This document shows, piece by piece, positions 53,201 through 63,968 of a stretch of 64,000 bases of DNA. How positions within the stretch are numbered: position 1 is the first letter of the stretch; the number at the start of each line of letters is the position of its first letter. The DNA lies in assembly GCA_021234155.1 (NCBI GenBank), contig JAJEKV010000061.1, positions 2,505,950 through 2,569,949 on the forward strand. The letters run 5' to 3'. The notes beneath the pieces are model-generated. The model was not told the DNA's origin, did no database searches, and saw only the letters and a list, made by a program, of their open reading frames with translations. Source of the DNA: Isoetes taiwanensis. Lineage: Eukaryota > Streptophyta > Lycopodiopsida > Isoetales > Isoetaceae. The position numbers and the translations under genes were made by a program.

Positions 53201-54153
53201 AGAGCATCTCTCTGAGGGAGCTATCAAGGAAGATGTCCTAGATGAAGATGAACTCTCTCAGTTTCATCCTATCTTGACCATCAACCTAGCACAAGAGGAA
53301 TCACACAAAGAACTTGAAGTACACAAAGGAGGTATGTCCAGGACTTTGCAAATGGGAGATCTATATGATGAAGATTGCAAAGGTAAAATGATTAAGTACT
53401 TTGAAGATTGGGTGGATGTTTTTGCATGGGAATATTCAGAATTGAAAGGGGTTGATAGGAGCATTTGTGAGTTTGAGATTAAAGTTCGTGAAGATACTAA
53501 ACCTGTCATGCAGAGATTGAGAAGAATTAATTCCTCACTTTTAGATCTTATCAAGCAGGAACTATTCAAAATGCAGGAGTCAGGTTTGATAGTTGACATT
53601 GTGAACCCTTCTTGGGTTTCTTGTATTGTTCAGTTCTAAAAAAAGAATGGTTCTCTAAGAATATGTGTGGATTATAGAGATCTAAATAAAGCTACTGTCA
53701 AAGATTGTTACCCTTTGCCTTTTTTGGAAGAAATACTTTATGCAGTGGCTGGCAAGTCTATGTACTCATTTTTGGATGGTTTCTCTGGGTTTAATCAGAT
53801 TAGCATCAAAAAGGAAGATCAGCCAAAGACATCCTTCATTACTCCATGGGGAACTTATGCAATGAAAAGGATGCCTTTTGGCTTAATGAATGCCCCCGCT
53901 ACATTTCGAGAGAGCTATGGATCTTGTCTTTGCAAACATGACTCCTGAGCAATTCAGAGTTTATCTTGATGATTTATGCTTAGGTACTGGTACAAGTGAT
54001 CATATTTCAGAGCTAACAAGGATATTTACATTGTGCAGAGAAACTGGAGTTAATCTAAACCCAAAGAAGTGCATCTTTTTGGCATCCAAAGGCCAGCTCT
54101 TAGGCCATGAGGTTTTCGCTAAAGGCCTTCAAGTAGTCAAGAGAAGATCATAG
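53181..54153 (+). pseudogene. gypsy-2 reverse transcriptase
   Basis: RT motifs follow in order: an N-terminal region with VMQRLRRINSSLLDLIKQEL and a GLIVDIVNPSWVS block, the RICVDYRDLNKAT motif (about 53655-53695), the SFLDGFSGFNQI block with the first catalytic aspartate (about 53767-53805), MPFGLMNAPATF (about 53872-53907) and the catalytic YLDD (about 53962-53973). An in-frame TAA at 53637-53639 and a 1-bp shift near 53910 interrupt the reading, and a further shift lies near 54140. The catalytic residues themselves are preserved. It belongs to a single Pol polyprotein with the neighbouring domains. Confidence 0.9.
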
Positions 54154-54203
54154 CTTTAAAAAGCTTCAAACACCCGAGGACAATTAAAGAAGTCAAGGGA
54201 TTT

Positions 54204-54869
54204 ATGGGAATGACCTCTTTCTTAAGAGTGTATGTGCCTAATTTCTCTCACCTTATTAGTCCTATCTCTAAGTTGACTAGAGTAGGCCAAGTTAGTAAAA
54301 GAGAAAGTAAATATAGGCCTGTTGTTTGGACTGATGAGTGTGAAAAAGCTTTTTTGCAGATCATAGAGGCTATTTGCCATTCTACACTTTTAAAAACTCC
54401 AGACCTTTCACTACCATTTAAAGTTTACATAACTATCACTAAAAAGGCTGCTGGAGTTGCCATTTTGCAGGATAGACACCCTATTGCTTTTGCAAGCAAA
54501 CAATGGTCTCAAACTGAAGAGAAGTATGCTAAGATAGAAAGGAGTGCTGCTGCTCTCATCTTTTTGATCGAGAGACAGTGGTCATCTTTACAAAAATCCC
54601 AAGCCACTATCTACATGCAGCAGAACCCCATGCCCTTTTTGTATGGTAAGAAATTAGAAAAACCTAAACTTCATAGGTGGGCTTGTAGGCTTCAATCTTA
54701 TGATTTAAAGGTAAAGGTTATTCATGTATTAAACAACCCGAGTTTATACTTGCCTGCTGCCTACTTTGAACATGAGGAGTTGATACAAGAAGAAGAAATG
54801 ACTAACCTTGTTGTAAATGAACAGGACTTGTCAACTATACCGTACTCAAGGTTGGCAACAACCTATTAG
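54204..54869 (+). pseudogene. gypsy-2 RT thumb and Ty3-type RNase H (degenerate)
   Basis: The reading starts with FMGMTSFLRVYVPNFSHLIS and SKLTRVG, the usual link after the RT. PVVWTDECEKAFLQIIEAI and KTPDLSLPFKVYI follow. The standard RNase H then needs a D-A-S at VYxDAS, but here the sequence is VYITITKKAAGVAIL, so the first catalytic aspartate is missing. The later part keeps HPIAFASKQWSQTEEKYAKI and a MPFLYG-like block with W-x-x-x-L-x-x-Y. The expected ADxLS end is replaced by YLPAAYF. This degenerate Ty3-type RNase H is expected where a second RNase H takes over the role. The frame ends at 54869 in a shift. Confidence 0.82.
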
Positions 54870-55050
54870 GAGGTTCCTTCAAGATCGGGAGATACCTTCT
54901 CGAATTTTCAAAAGCCAAGCTTACAAGTTTAAGTTAAAATGTTTGACTTACTCCTTGGTTGGTGACATCTTGTGCAAGGTAAATAGGGATGGTGTACTCT
55001 TAAGATGTGTTGATGAAGATGAAGCTGCCCGGTACTTCTTTGAAAATCAC

Positions 55051-55740
55051 AAGAGGTGTTTGTGGTGGTCATTTTGTGTGAACATTAATAACCGCCAAGA
55101 AAATATTGAGGTCCGGTTATTTTCGGCCTCATTTATTTAAAGATTGTTATGATATTATAAAGACTTGTCATCAATGCCGGATCTTTGGCAAAAGAATCTT
55201 GCATCCCCGCTCCTCTTACAGAATTGTCTCCCCTGGTCCATTTCAAGTTTGGGGATTGGACTATGTTGGCCCTATCAATCCCCCATCCTCAGCCCAAAGA
55301 TGAATACATTGTTGTGGCTACAGATCTGTTCACTAAGTGGTCGGAAAAGACCTTTAAGGAAAGCAAATGCCCATACTACTGCTAGATTTTTGCATGAGAA
55401 TATTTGCTCTAGGTTTGGCATTCCTTTTAAAATTTTGACCTGATAGGGGCTCTACTTTTATTAATGAAGTTATTAATTTCCTTGTTTCAAGCCTCAAGAT
55501 CAAGCATGTGAAAAGCTTCAGCCCTATTATCCTCAAGGAAATGGCCAAGCCGAGTCTACTAACAAAGTGCTTAAGGGTATTTTGCAGAAAACAGGTTTGC
55601 CAAAACCAAAGGGATTGGCACTTGAAATTATATGATGCTCTTTGGGCTCATAGAATTACTTCTAAAGCAGCTACTAATGCCTCACCTTTCAGTTTTAGTA
55701 TATGGAGTAGAAGTCGTTATTCCAAATGAAAGTTAGAGAT
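55051..55740 (+). pseudogene. gypsy-2 integrase
   Basis: The HHCC zinc region is visible as DCYDIIKTCHQCRIFGK, with its histidine half in a shifted frame near 55060. The catalytic core follows: WGLDYVGPI (first aspartate, about 55250-55280), VVATDLFTKWSEK, then a DRGSTFINE block near 55438-55466 (second aspartate, after a 1-bp shift), and PYYPQGNGQAESTNK near 55523-55567 carrying the glutamate. The tail reads WHLKLYDALWAHRITSKAA and then SPFSFVYG with a shift. All three catalytic residues are present, but at least three frame changes break the protein. The region from 55740 to 56745 is untranslated or unread. Confidence 0.85.
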
Positions 55741-56745
55741 ACCTTCTCTAAGGATGGCACTCAAGCTTGAGTTGGAGTTTTCTCAAGCCTTGAAGCATGT
55801 GTATGAAGTTCTTTTAAAATTAGATGAAGAAAGGTTTGTTGCAGAGAATTACAATTTGTGAAGAAGGCTAAGAGTGCAAGCTGACTTTCAAGGCTGCTCA
55901 CAAACCACTGTGGACAAGTTTGCACCTATGGAATTAGTTTTAAAGTGGAATGTGTAGTGAAGGAAAGCTTTCAAAGTTTGAAAACCCCAGGAAGGTCCTT
56001 ATCGATTCTAGGAGATCTTTGGCTGCTCATCTTATAGGTTGGCAGATCTTGGTACAGGATTAGAGCTGCCAAATCCCATTAATATTCAACACCTTAAAGA
56101 TATTGGCCTCAAAGATGCCCCGCTTGAGCCTCTTCACTTCTATATAAGCATTTGTTCTAGCTTAGAATAGGTTAGTTTATAATTTCAAAGTTGAGGTTTT
56201 AATATTTCTTCCGACTAGCATATTTCCTTTGAGGTTTAATATGGTGTTTTCTGTTTTAGTCTGCAGAATGTGGCCACAAGGGATAAAGGCTTTGATTATT
56301 ACCTATTAATGAGTTCTATGTTGTCATGACAGGCCATTTATCAAAACATTTCATCCGCTTTTCATCTTGGCTTATTCTTCATGAGACCTTGCTTCTCCAT
56401 TGGAGTTCTAGAGTGCTATCCATATATACTTTTCCACATCTCGTTTAGCACTCATGCTAACCTTGATTTATCGTCATATGCAGTGTGTTCATTCTTTTCT
56501 CCTCCATTTTCATCCGCCTATAAGTTGCCTTTTACGTTCCATTTCAACCTTCTATCCTTTTATTTTCATTCCCTACAATGCTCGCACCACATTTCCACCA
56601 TAGCAGAGTTCATATTACACTCATACCACTCATTTCATTACTCTACATCATTCATCACACCGCACCAAAAGATTTGAAGATCCTCGGCCTAAGTCTACAT
56701 CTGTCTAGGGCCGAGGGGACCAGCCTATTCTTTCCTTTGAGGAGA
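55741..56745. other. gypsy-2 3' internal region
   Basis: It holds remains of the integrase tail in mixed frames (about 55741-56130) and then a non-coding stretch to the 3' LTR. A short purine tract GAGGAGA abuts the LTR. Confidence 0.5.
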
Positions 56746-59192
56746 TGTTGCCCATTTTCGCAACATGGACTAGCATCTATTATCAAAAACTTTTGTTTCA
56801 TCCATATTTCCTCTAAGGAAAAGTTTCAGGCTATGGTGATCCCATTAGAGTTTGGAAGACATTTGACCAAGTTTGGAAGGCATTGGGGATCTCCTTTTAT
56901 AGCCTAATCTTTTCCTTGAGGTAAAATACCTTTTAGACACATTCCCATTTGTTTAACATTTTCCTTTGATTTGAAGACCAGGCAAAGGCTATAGCAAGAT
57001 TATCAAGGAAGCACAAGATGTTTTACCAAAGCTCAACCTTATGAAGCTTGCTTGAGTTTCATTAGTAGTTTGAAGTCACACATATAAGGATGCCATCTTG
57101 GAAGTGAAACATGCTCTTATTCTAGCCTTGAAGTTTGGAAGACCCTTATAGAAGTTTGGAAGACCCTTAGGCTTTGAGCAAATGTATCTTCACCATGAGG
57201 TATGATTTGAGCATTAGAGACAATCTGAGATGAAATCAAGTGCTACAGAGGTACCCATCTTGTCTTCATTCCATATCCACCTTTTTATGTCCTATGAACC
57301 TTTTATAACCTTTCTCTCACCATGTTTTTCACTTTTGAGACCTTTTCCCATCATTTCACTACCCATTTTTTTTATTGATCCTACCTTCAATTGAGAATTG
57401 CCCCTAATGATCTTGAAAAACTTCAAAGGCAAGAAAACTCTTTTCTCTTTCTCATTTCATCTTCCTAAACCCTAGTATAGCCTATTTACACCCTTTTCCC
57501 ATCTTTTTCCCATGACTTTTTCACCATCCCTATGTTGCAATATTCATTGACCATGGGTCAAAATGGACAAAAATTTAAATGTTTCGGTTTGACACGAAAA
57601 CCTTCTAGATGGAAAGCTTGGCAAAAAAAAAAGAGCTAACATGGCCTTTTTAAATTTGAAAAAACCCTTGGGAAGGCCTTCAAAATTGGATTCTTGGGAT
57701 GCGTGCCAAAAAATAAAAACCTATTCTAGCCTATCTACCCTATCTATTTCTCAAGATAGTTCCGTGTCACCCCAATTTTTCCACGTGGCAAGTAGGGGGG
57801 GGCCGACATGGCCGGGTGTCCCTCTCAAGGTGGCACGTAAACTTAATAGTGGGGTCAACACTATTCCTTATATACAGAAGCTGCCAGACTCGTTTGTGCC
57901 TGTGGGATATATCACCCTTAAGAATTTTTGATGAACCCTAAGAAATAGGGGAACCTGCTAAATCCGGCCAATTCGTGCCTAAATTTGATTGAATCCCGCC
58001 AATTTTCCCCCGAGATCAACTCCTGAACCTTTTCCGAGACCTTGGGGACCCTCTGTGGCATTTGATCCGTGAGAAATTGCTCAAATTAGGCCTAAAATCA
58101 CTCGGCCGAGCTAGTTTTGTGAGAGGAACAGTTCTTAAACCAGCATTACAGATCAAATCGACACGTCCCCTCAGAGATAAACCTCTGTGATCTTGGCGCA
58201 CTGTTATTATCTTGATCTGCTCTACTCAGATTTTGCTCTGTTCTGCTCGACATTGAATGATCTGTCCTGGTGTGATTTGTCCGACATTAAAGCACTTCAA
58301 TTACAGCTCGAACAATCATTTCATTTAGCTTCATTGGTAGGTCCGAGATTCTCAAGGCTCGCATTGACACTGAATTTGCCCTCAAGCACTATTATATCTT
58401 AAACTTTGGTAATGTCCTGATTGACACTATTAAATTTTTGTGTTACATTATTATATTATGATAATGCATAGTCTTTGCCTGGAAAATTATTGTCATCATT
58501 GTACATTCATCTTTTGTAATCCTGCATTGTTCTTTTAAAGCTAAAACTAAAAAAGCAAAGCCAAAAATATTTATTCCAAGTTATATTCTCTTTAGGTAGT
58601 TGCATTCCATCTTCATAAAAACATTAGAAACCTATACACTCAAAGAAAACATATAAAGGAACTTTCCTTCCATGACTGTTACAGTGTTTATGCTTTTCTC
58701 GAGGCTTTAGCTACTTACAGAAAAAAAGTAAAACATCTTTTGCTATTTAAACCCTATGCACGTGATCTAGGGGCTATTCTGAAGTTGCTGCACAGATCCC
58801 AACTCAAAATTCCTTATCAAGCTCCATCTGCAAAATTTGGCTCTCTGTTTTGGCACTGGCCAACTTTTTGACCCGACTTTGACCTAGATTTTCTCAGTCT
58901 TCCCCTATTCAAATCAAGTCAAATCTTCACCATCAGTTTCCTCTGCTAGTTGATCACCCATACCACCAATCACATCTAAAAAGTCTCACAAGGTGTGTCT
59001 GCAAGACCAATTTTTGCTCTGACAGTTTTTTCAGTTTCAGGGACTCTAGTGATTTTGAAGAAACCATTATTTCAAAATGACTTTTCTCGCTTCATATGTT
59101 GAGGATTGATCACCCTAAGTGATCTGGAGGTCCTAACCAATTTGTTTGAGCTCCCTTGAGGTTAGACTAAAATTCCAGGTTTTAGGCTAACA
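56746..59192 (+). repeat. gypsy-2 3' LTR
   Basis: 2447 bp and highly similar to the 5' LTR. It is preceded by a short purine tract (GAGGAGA) and followed by target duplicate CTATT. Confidence 0.93.
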
Positions 59193-59197
59193 CTATT

Positions 59198-59698
59198 CAC
59201 CTGGCAGGCTACGGTCAGGTCCCAATACTTTTCAACCTACTCTGCAAAGTGTGCACGGGAGGGGCGGATGGAGTGGACTACCCTCAGCCATGTTCTATGC
59301 CAGCCAAATCCATTGCCATGAATTCTGTCTGCATTGACTTCTGGAGGCCCAAGCCGTCAGTCGTACCCCCTTGAGTCTGAGCCTTGGGTAGGATTTCTCC
59401 CTTTCTGTTATTGTTTATGTTGATGTTGTTATCTCTGTGATGTTATGATATGTTCACCCTTCGAGGTGGTTGTATTTATATATACTGTTAGTTTGTGCTC
59501 ATGTTTGTTTATTCGCGCTTCCGCAGATAGGTCGACCCGATGGAAGACGGGTGAATGACACATCCATTCTTCCCTTGCTGGCTCATTCCACTGGGAGTGG
59601 AGTCAGGTGGATGGCCCCTGTCAGTGTAGCTGCCAGGGGGAATGCTCCTCCTTCGGATACGATGTGTGCATCGTATAAGGAGTAGGGGACGTCATACA
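59198..59698 (+). repeat. gypsy-1 3' LTR, right piece
   Basis: It continues the LTR after gypsy-2. The stretch from 59372 matches the 5' LTR pieces. It ends CGTCATACA, a variant of the CGTCACA end of the 5' LTR. Confidence 0.85.
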
Positions 59699-60169
59699 GT
59701 CATTCTAAATTGATCTATATATCAATGTCTATTTTGAATTTTAGATTCATGATTTATAAAACGAGTCTGGCCTTTAAGGTATACTAGTAGGCACATGCAG
59801 GACAATCAATAATATTGTATGGTTTTTTTTGCAGAGAACAAGCATATTGCAACAAGGAAATGAAGTTGTTAGTGAGCATCTTGCCACATTATTCTTGTTG
59901 GCATTGTAGAGATTGTTACATGTAATTGTGACTTGTGATTGCATTCAAATAAAGGAGTTCTGTTTTACTTATGCTCTTGTTTCTTCATTGTAGCCTAAAT
60001 TCATGTTAAACTTCAACAACATTACAAGCTGTGTAATTGAAAATACAGACATACTGCAAATCAATACAAATTTCAAATTCCAAACAAAATGCAAATCCAC
60101 TCAAAATGTAAATAGACGAATAACTCGACAAATTTGGTGAAAATTGTTATGGCGAATTTTGTGACAAAT
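59699..60169. other. Flank of gypsy-1, possible decayed transposase exon
   Basis: A TTTTTTTTGCAG acceptor near 59835 is followed by a short frame (EQAYCNKEMK) that ends at TAG or TAA. I do not recognise it. No other gene is visible. Confidence 0.25.
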
Positions 60170-60455
60170 TCTTTGACACTGTTTTTGACAATTTTCATGA
60201 CAATTTTCTTGATGATTTTCTTGACGATTTTTTTGATGATTTTTCTCTGACTGATGATTTTCCTGACGCTATTTTTGACGAATCCTAACGATTTTGCTGA
60301 TGCTTAATCGTCAAAAAATTGACGATTTTTCTAACAATTTATCTGATGTTTCATCGCCAGATAAAAATCGTCACGTAAATCATCAGCCAATAGGATCTGA
60401 GCAATTGTCTAGTTTGTGAAGACTAACTGATGATTTTTCTGACACAGAACATACG
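60170..60455 (+). repeat. TGACGATTTTT-type repeat cluster ending TTTTCTTGTAG
   Basis: The motifs TGACGATTTT, TGATGATTTTTC and TGACAATTTT recur about 15 times. The cluster ends ACGTTTTCTTGTAG, close to a CACTA-type terminus (complement CTACAAGAAAA) but without the final TG. It is probably a decayed CACTA end. Confidence 0.5.
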
Positions 60456-60737
60456 TTTTCTTGTAGAAAGCATGAAGCTGTCGTTAATTCGAAAGGTAAG
60501 CTAGTCTAAATAAATTACTGTCATTATCTCTGCCAGCTTCTACTTCCTACTTTCGATTCAATTTCTGGCGCTGTCCTTTGTTTTTTTGCTTTTTCCTCAG
60601 TTCTTAGGAAAAAAAGCAACCGGCTAAATTTGTATTAGAGTTAGAAGATTGAGCGGCTATCTCCAAGGTACCAATTTCTTACCCCTTGTCTCGTAGAGAG
60701 ATAGGTTACATTTTTTAGAAAAACAGGAGCAGATAAT

Positions 60738-61232
60738 TCTTTTGCATGCCAGATCATGCAACAATGAATTTATTTAGAAAACTTCTGGCAATTTTCGGCA
60801 TTCCCGGAGCATTAGGTTCTACTGGCACCTCCATTCTGATCATTAAGAACATGGCCCAAGTCTATAAAATGCAAGTCGAATTGCAAAGTTTTGGGCACTT
60901 CTATTTTCCAGTCTGCAGAGTTTATCATGGTTGTCCAAGCCTATAAAACATTTTTTTGTTTTCACAAGAATTCTGTATTCCTCTGTTTTCCATGTTGTAT
61001 ATTAGTGCGGAAGCTTTAAATTGAATTGAAAACGAGTAAAGAAAATTGTATATTCTAATTCAATTCGTTCTTTCTTGGTTGATTCTCACTCTGGTCCTAG
61101 TTTTCGAATGCCACTTTTGAGGTCTGTTGCAGGATCTATTGATATAGGTTTAACCGATATCATTCTTTGCATGCCAAATCATGCAACAATGAATTTATTT
61201 AGAAAAATTCTGGCAATTTTCGGCATTCTTAG
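60738..61232 (+). repeat. Duplicated segment of about 69 bp
   Basis: The two copies, at 60738-60806 and 61164-61232, share TGCATGCCA(G/A)ATCATGCAACAATG and a TTTATTTAGAAAA..TTCTGGCAATTTTCGGCATTC-type continuation. Both frames read the same short peptide, so a decayed duplicated exon is possible. Confidence 0.7.
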
Positions 61233-61779
61233 AGTCTCTGTAAATTTGCAACAAGATATTTGTCTGTAACAATTCCAGCAAACTTGGGTATGGCAATTTC
61301 TGGCATGGCAAATTCAGGCATGACCAATTTCGACAAATTCCAGCAGAGCTTTTGAATTGATACTTTCCTTTTGTTCCTCTAAAACGACCTCTGTTAGCAA
61401 TTTGAATTGATACTTTCCTTTTGTTCCATTAAAGAGGGACACATTCCGACAGATGGACCTCATGCAGTTAAAGTGGACACCATAAAAAAATTGTGATTTT
61501 TTGAGAGGGACAAAGGAACAAAGAGGGAGGGGCAGGGGGCAAAGAGGCAGGGCAGAGGGAGGGGGCAAAGAGGGAGGGAGAGAGGTAAACAAGGGATGGT
61601 AGATGGATCTCCCTCCGCCATCCCCAACCCCCTCAAGAAAGGAAAAAAAAAAGGCACTTAAATACACAAGTGCCACCTGAACACGAATAAACTAAATAAT
61701 TAATATAATTAATTAATTATAAGACAAGGATAAATATAATTTAGTTTAGATTTTTATTTTTTCTCCTAATTTCTCGCCT
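61233..61779. other. Spacer with GA-rich tract
   Basis: From 61500 to 61595 the plus strand is almost pure purine (GAGGGAGG/CAAAGAGG). The antisense proline-rich frames are artefacts of this composition. A TTGATACTTTCCTTTTGTTCC phrase is duplicated at about 61357 and 61408. Confidence 0.6.
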
Positions 61780-61925
61780 CGTGAGGTGAGAATGGACAAC
61801 CCAAACATTACCTATAGATGTGTCTTTCCATAAACGCTCGCAAGGCGAACGTAAACCAAGCTTCCCAATATATCAGAGCCACGATTTTGGTGGACCAGAT
61901 CATAGCACTGGCCATATTCTAACTC
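61780..61925 (+). repeat. Fragment of a gypsy-1-related LTR end and primer site
   Basis: The segment TATCAGAGCC-ACGATTTTGGTGGACCAGATC aligns with the gypsy-1 primer site and leader start at 38524-38560 (TATCAGAGCATGATCTTGGTAGACCAGGATC). The preceding bases would be an LTR end. Confidence 0.6.
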
Positions 61926-62010
61926 GTTAGTCGTAGGTAGTACGGGACTTTAATCTAGGATAAACTATTCTAATTCCATAGCTAGTATGCATGTTGACCT
62001 AATTATGGGG

Positions 62011-62175
62011 GGAGGAATGCACAAAGTGGTTTGGTCTAAAATGTGTATTGACAGGAGAGATGGTGGATTGGGATGCAAAGGTCTGATAATCCAAGCTTGA
62101 GTACTAGCTGGAAAATACGTATGGAGGGCATTGCATGGCATTACCTTCCCTGCATTGCATTTTGTCAAGTATTGG
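62011..62175 (+). pseudogene. LINE (non-LTR) ORF2 C-terminal fragment
   Basis: The reading VVWSKMCIDRRDGGLGCKGL and then LAGKYVWRAL matches the region after the RT of plant LINEs, where a W-x-x-x-C-x-P-x-x-x-GGLG-x-(K/R)-x-L motif is followed by a LLxKWxWR motif. A TGA stop lies between the two halves. The RT and endonuclease are absent, so this is a 3' fragment. Confidence 0.7.
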
Positions 62176-62290
62176 CTTTAGAGATGCACACTTAAAGGTA
62201 AACCCTCCTTACCCCGCCAGGAAATTGATTCCTTCTTTTATAGCTATAAAATTACCCCAGCCACATCCTCAGTAATGAGAAAGCTTTTGG

Positions 62291-62780
62291 AAATTTTTTT
62301 TTAATATAACAATTAACACACAACTACCATTAACATTATTAACACAAACCATTGCATTTAACACATTTAAATTAAAATCCCCCTTAAACCCCCTCTGGTT
62401 TGGGTGCATATTCACACGGGGGGTTACTCCGGGCAACGAGAGCTGTCAGATGGGCATATTTACCCTTTATTCCAAGATCTGGACCGTAAATAGCGATCCT
62501 CGTTTGTGGGGTATGCATGTACAAGTTTTTATATACTGTATATTAAGGTTTGCAAAATACTATAAGGTTTGAGAGAATGTACTTAATGGTGTTAATTTTA
62601 TACATGTATTGTAAATATATTTTGGGGGCTCTCGCTGCCCTACGTAACCCCCCGTGTGAATATGCACCCAAACCAGAGGGGGTTTAAGGGGGATTTTAAT
62701 TTAAATGTGTTAAATGCAATGGTTTGTGTTAATAATGTTAATGGTAGTTGTGTGTTAATTGTTATATTAAAAAAAAATTT
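62291..62780. mobile_element. MITE-like element with about 152-bp inverted arms
   Basis: The left arm 62291-62443 and right arm 62629-62780 are near-perfect reverse complements. Both include the CCCCCTCTGGTTTGGGTGCA block. They are separated by about 185 bp. There is no coding sequence. It is followed by a GGGCCC-TTC-GGGCCC hairpin (62781-62795). Confidence 0.85.
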
Positions 62781-62795
62781 GGGCCCTTCGGGCCC

Positions 62796-63431
62796 TAACT
62801 AAAACAAACATAGGCAAACTTCATGGGCTAATTACTAAAAAGCACAATAACATCAAGACAAACAAATTATTTCCATTGCAAACAACTATGAGTACATTTT
62901 GTGTAATCAATATCTAGCATTATATTCATTATATTCATTATCTGTAATCTGAATATGCAGTTTACTATTGTAAACTGCATATGGTAACATGTGCTAGTAT
63001 CAATGCAAGTCTGTTTTGCCCCACCAAAGCACATAATATGTAACATCTGGTGCAAGATCTCCAACAAATATGGAATGATTTGGACCGGAATCACCACGCC
63101 TGTCCTCTATGCCAAAATGTTGACGTAGACCTTAATCATGGAACTTTGCTGCAAAGCTGTGGTTGGCATTTTGTTTGCAGATTGAAACTTAAGTGAATAA
63201 TTTTGCTATCTGCTGGAAGAGAATATTGCTAGTAAACACATTAAAAACTAGAGTATGGTAAGTATAGATTTTAAATACTCGGAAAGAGAGACCAGAATAG
63301 AACTAATTTGAATAATAGAAAGTCTGGCCGCCGGGCCGCCATCGCCATAGCCAATAGAATAGCCATAGCCATGGCCACTACTTAGCCAAGAAGCTCCGGC
63401 CGTTCCATTCCACAGCCTCTGCATCGTCGCC
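62796..63431. other. Upstream region of the DOG1-like gene
   Basis: There is no repeat structure apart from CATTATATT repeats near 62918-62940. I see no obvious TATA box. Short GCCATAGCCATAGCC repeats lie at 63340-63380, just upstream of the start codon, probably in the 5' untranslated region. Confidence 0.4.
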
Positions 63432-63968
63432 ATGGGGGTCGCCGAAGCTCCTAACCTAGACAGCTATGCCGATTTTGTGTCGGACTGGCTCTCTGTTCTT
63501 CGTAGCGACATGAAACGCCTCCAAAAAGCTTTGGACGCAAATGCACCGGAGAAAGATTTGCGTATCCTTGTCCAGGATATGCAGGATCATATCGAGCAGT
63601 ATTTTTCTGTCAAGAAATCTGCCGTTAGTAGGGATGTGCTCAAAGTTTTGTCGCCGGAATGGGAGACTAATTTGGAGAAATCTCTGATGTGGATTGGGGG
63701 TTTTAGGCCTGGCATAATTTTTCAATTGCTTTATGCTCAAGCAGGGCAAGAGCTAGAGACTGGGCTAGCTAGTATATTACAAGGAATAGATATTACAACT
63801 CTGGCTAGTCTTTCTGCAGAGCAGATGCAAAGAATTAATGACTTGCAAGTGAAGGTGAATGAGGAAGAAGGAAATTTATCTCATCGGATGGAGAAGATCC
63901 AGGACTCCGTAGTTAATGAGCCATTTCTTTCTCTGGCAAAGCTTCATACGGAGTGTCAAGTATTCTAA
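63432..63968 (+). CDS. DOG1-domain protein
   Basis: This 178-aa protein has a DOG1 domain, a plant family linked to seed dormancy and also found N-terminal to some TGA-type bZIP transcription factors. The N-terminal helix SYADFVSDWLSVLRSDMKRL fits the F-x-x-W-L segment. The characteristic WIGGFRP motif is at 87-93, followed by IFQLLYAQAGQELE. LSAEQMQRINDLQVKVNEEE (128-147) and a heptad-like helix after it match the L-S-x-x-Q-x-x-x-(I/V)-x-x-L-Q segment. There is no bZIP basic region in this exon. The start ATG has a good context (GCCATGGGG). The last codons follow a possible donor (CAA|GTATTC), so the real protein may continue in another exon beyond the window. It is the only intact host gene I see. 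Confidence 0.85.
   Translation: MGVAEAPNLDSYADFVSDWLSVLRSDMKRLQKALDANAPEKDLRILVQDMQDHIEQYFSVKKSAVSRDVLKVLSPEWETNLEKSLMWIGGFRPGIIFQLLYAQAGQELETGLASILQGIDITTLASLSAEQMQRINDLQVKVNEEEGNLSHRMEKIQDSVVNEPFLSLAKLHTECQVF

Larger units (their letters stand above)
48283..59192 (+). mobile_element. gypsy-2: Ty3/gypsy (Tat/Athila-like) retrotransposon
   Basis: LTRs of about 2.45 kb (48283-50733 and 56746-59192) start TGTTGCCCAT and end GGCTAACA. A 5-bp target duplication CTATT lies at 48278-48282 and 59193-59197. The internal region of about 6 kb encodes Gag with three zinc knuckles, protease, an extra RNase H, RT, RNase H and integrase, in that order. The integrase after the RT identifies Ty3/gypsy. The LTRs are very similar, but the coding region carries a nonsense codon and several frameshifts, so this copy is not autonomous. 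It is younger than gypsy-1, whose LTR it interrupts. Confidence 0.95.
30040..59698 (+). mobile_element. gypsy-1: old Ty3/gypsy element, host of the nested insertions
   Basis: The 5' LTR remnant (30040-30148 plus 38297-38519) matches the end of the 3' LTR (59372-59698). The 3' LTR starts at 47168, is cut at 48282 by gypsy-2 and resumes at 59198, giving an original LTR of about 1.6 kb. Its termini TGTGACG and CGTCACA are complementary. The internal region (38520-47167) has an iMet-type primer site, a long leader with hairpin repeats, a gag-like frame and an integrase tail. No RT could be read, so the interior is deleted or badly decayed. The 5' part of the 5' LTR is missing, replaced by a CACTA-like end. 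Confidence 0.85.

Noticed and set aside
61314-61676. Proline-rich minus-strand frames
   Set aside because: They are produced by the GA-rich tract at 61500-61595.
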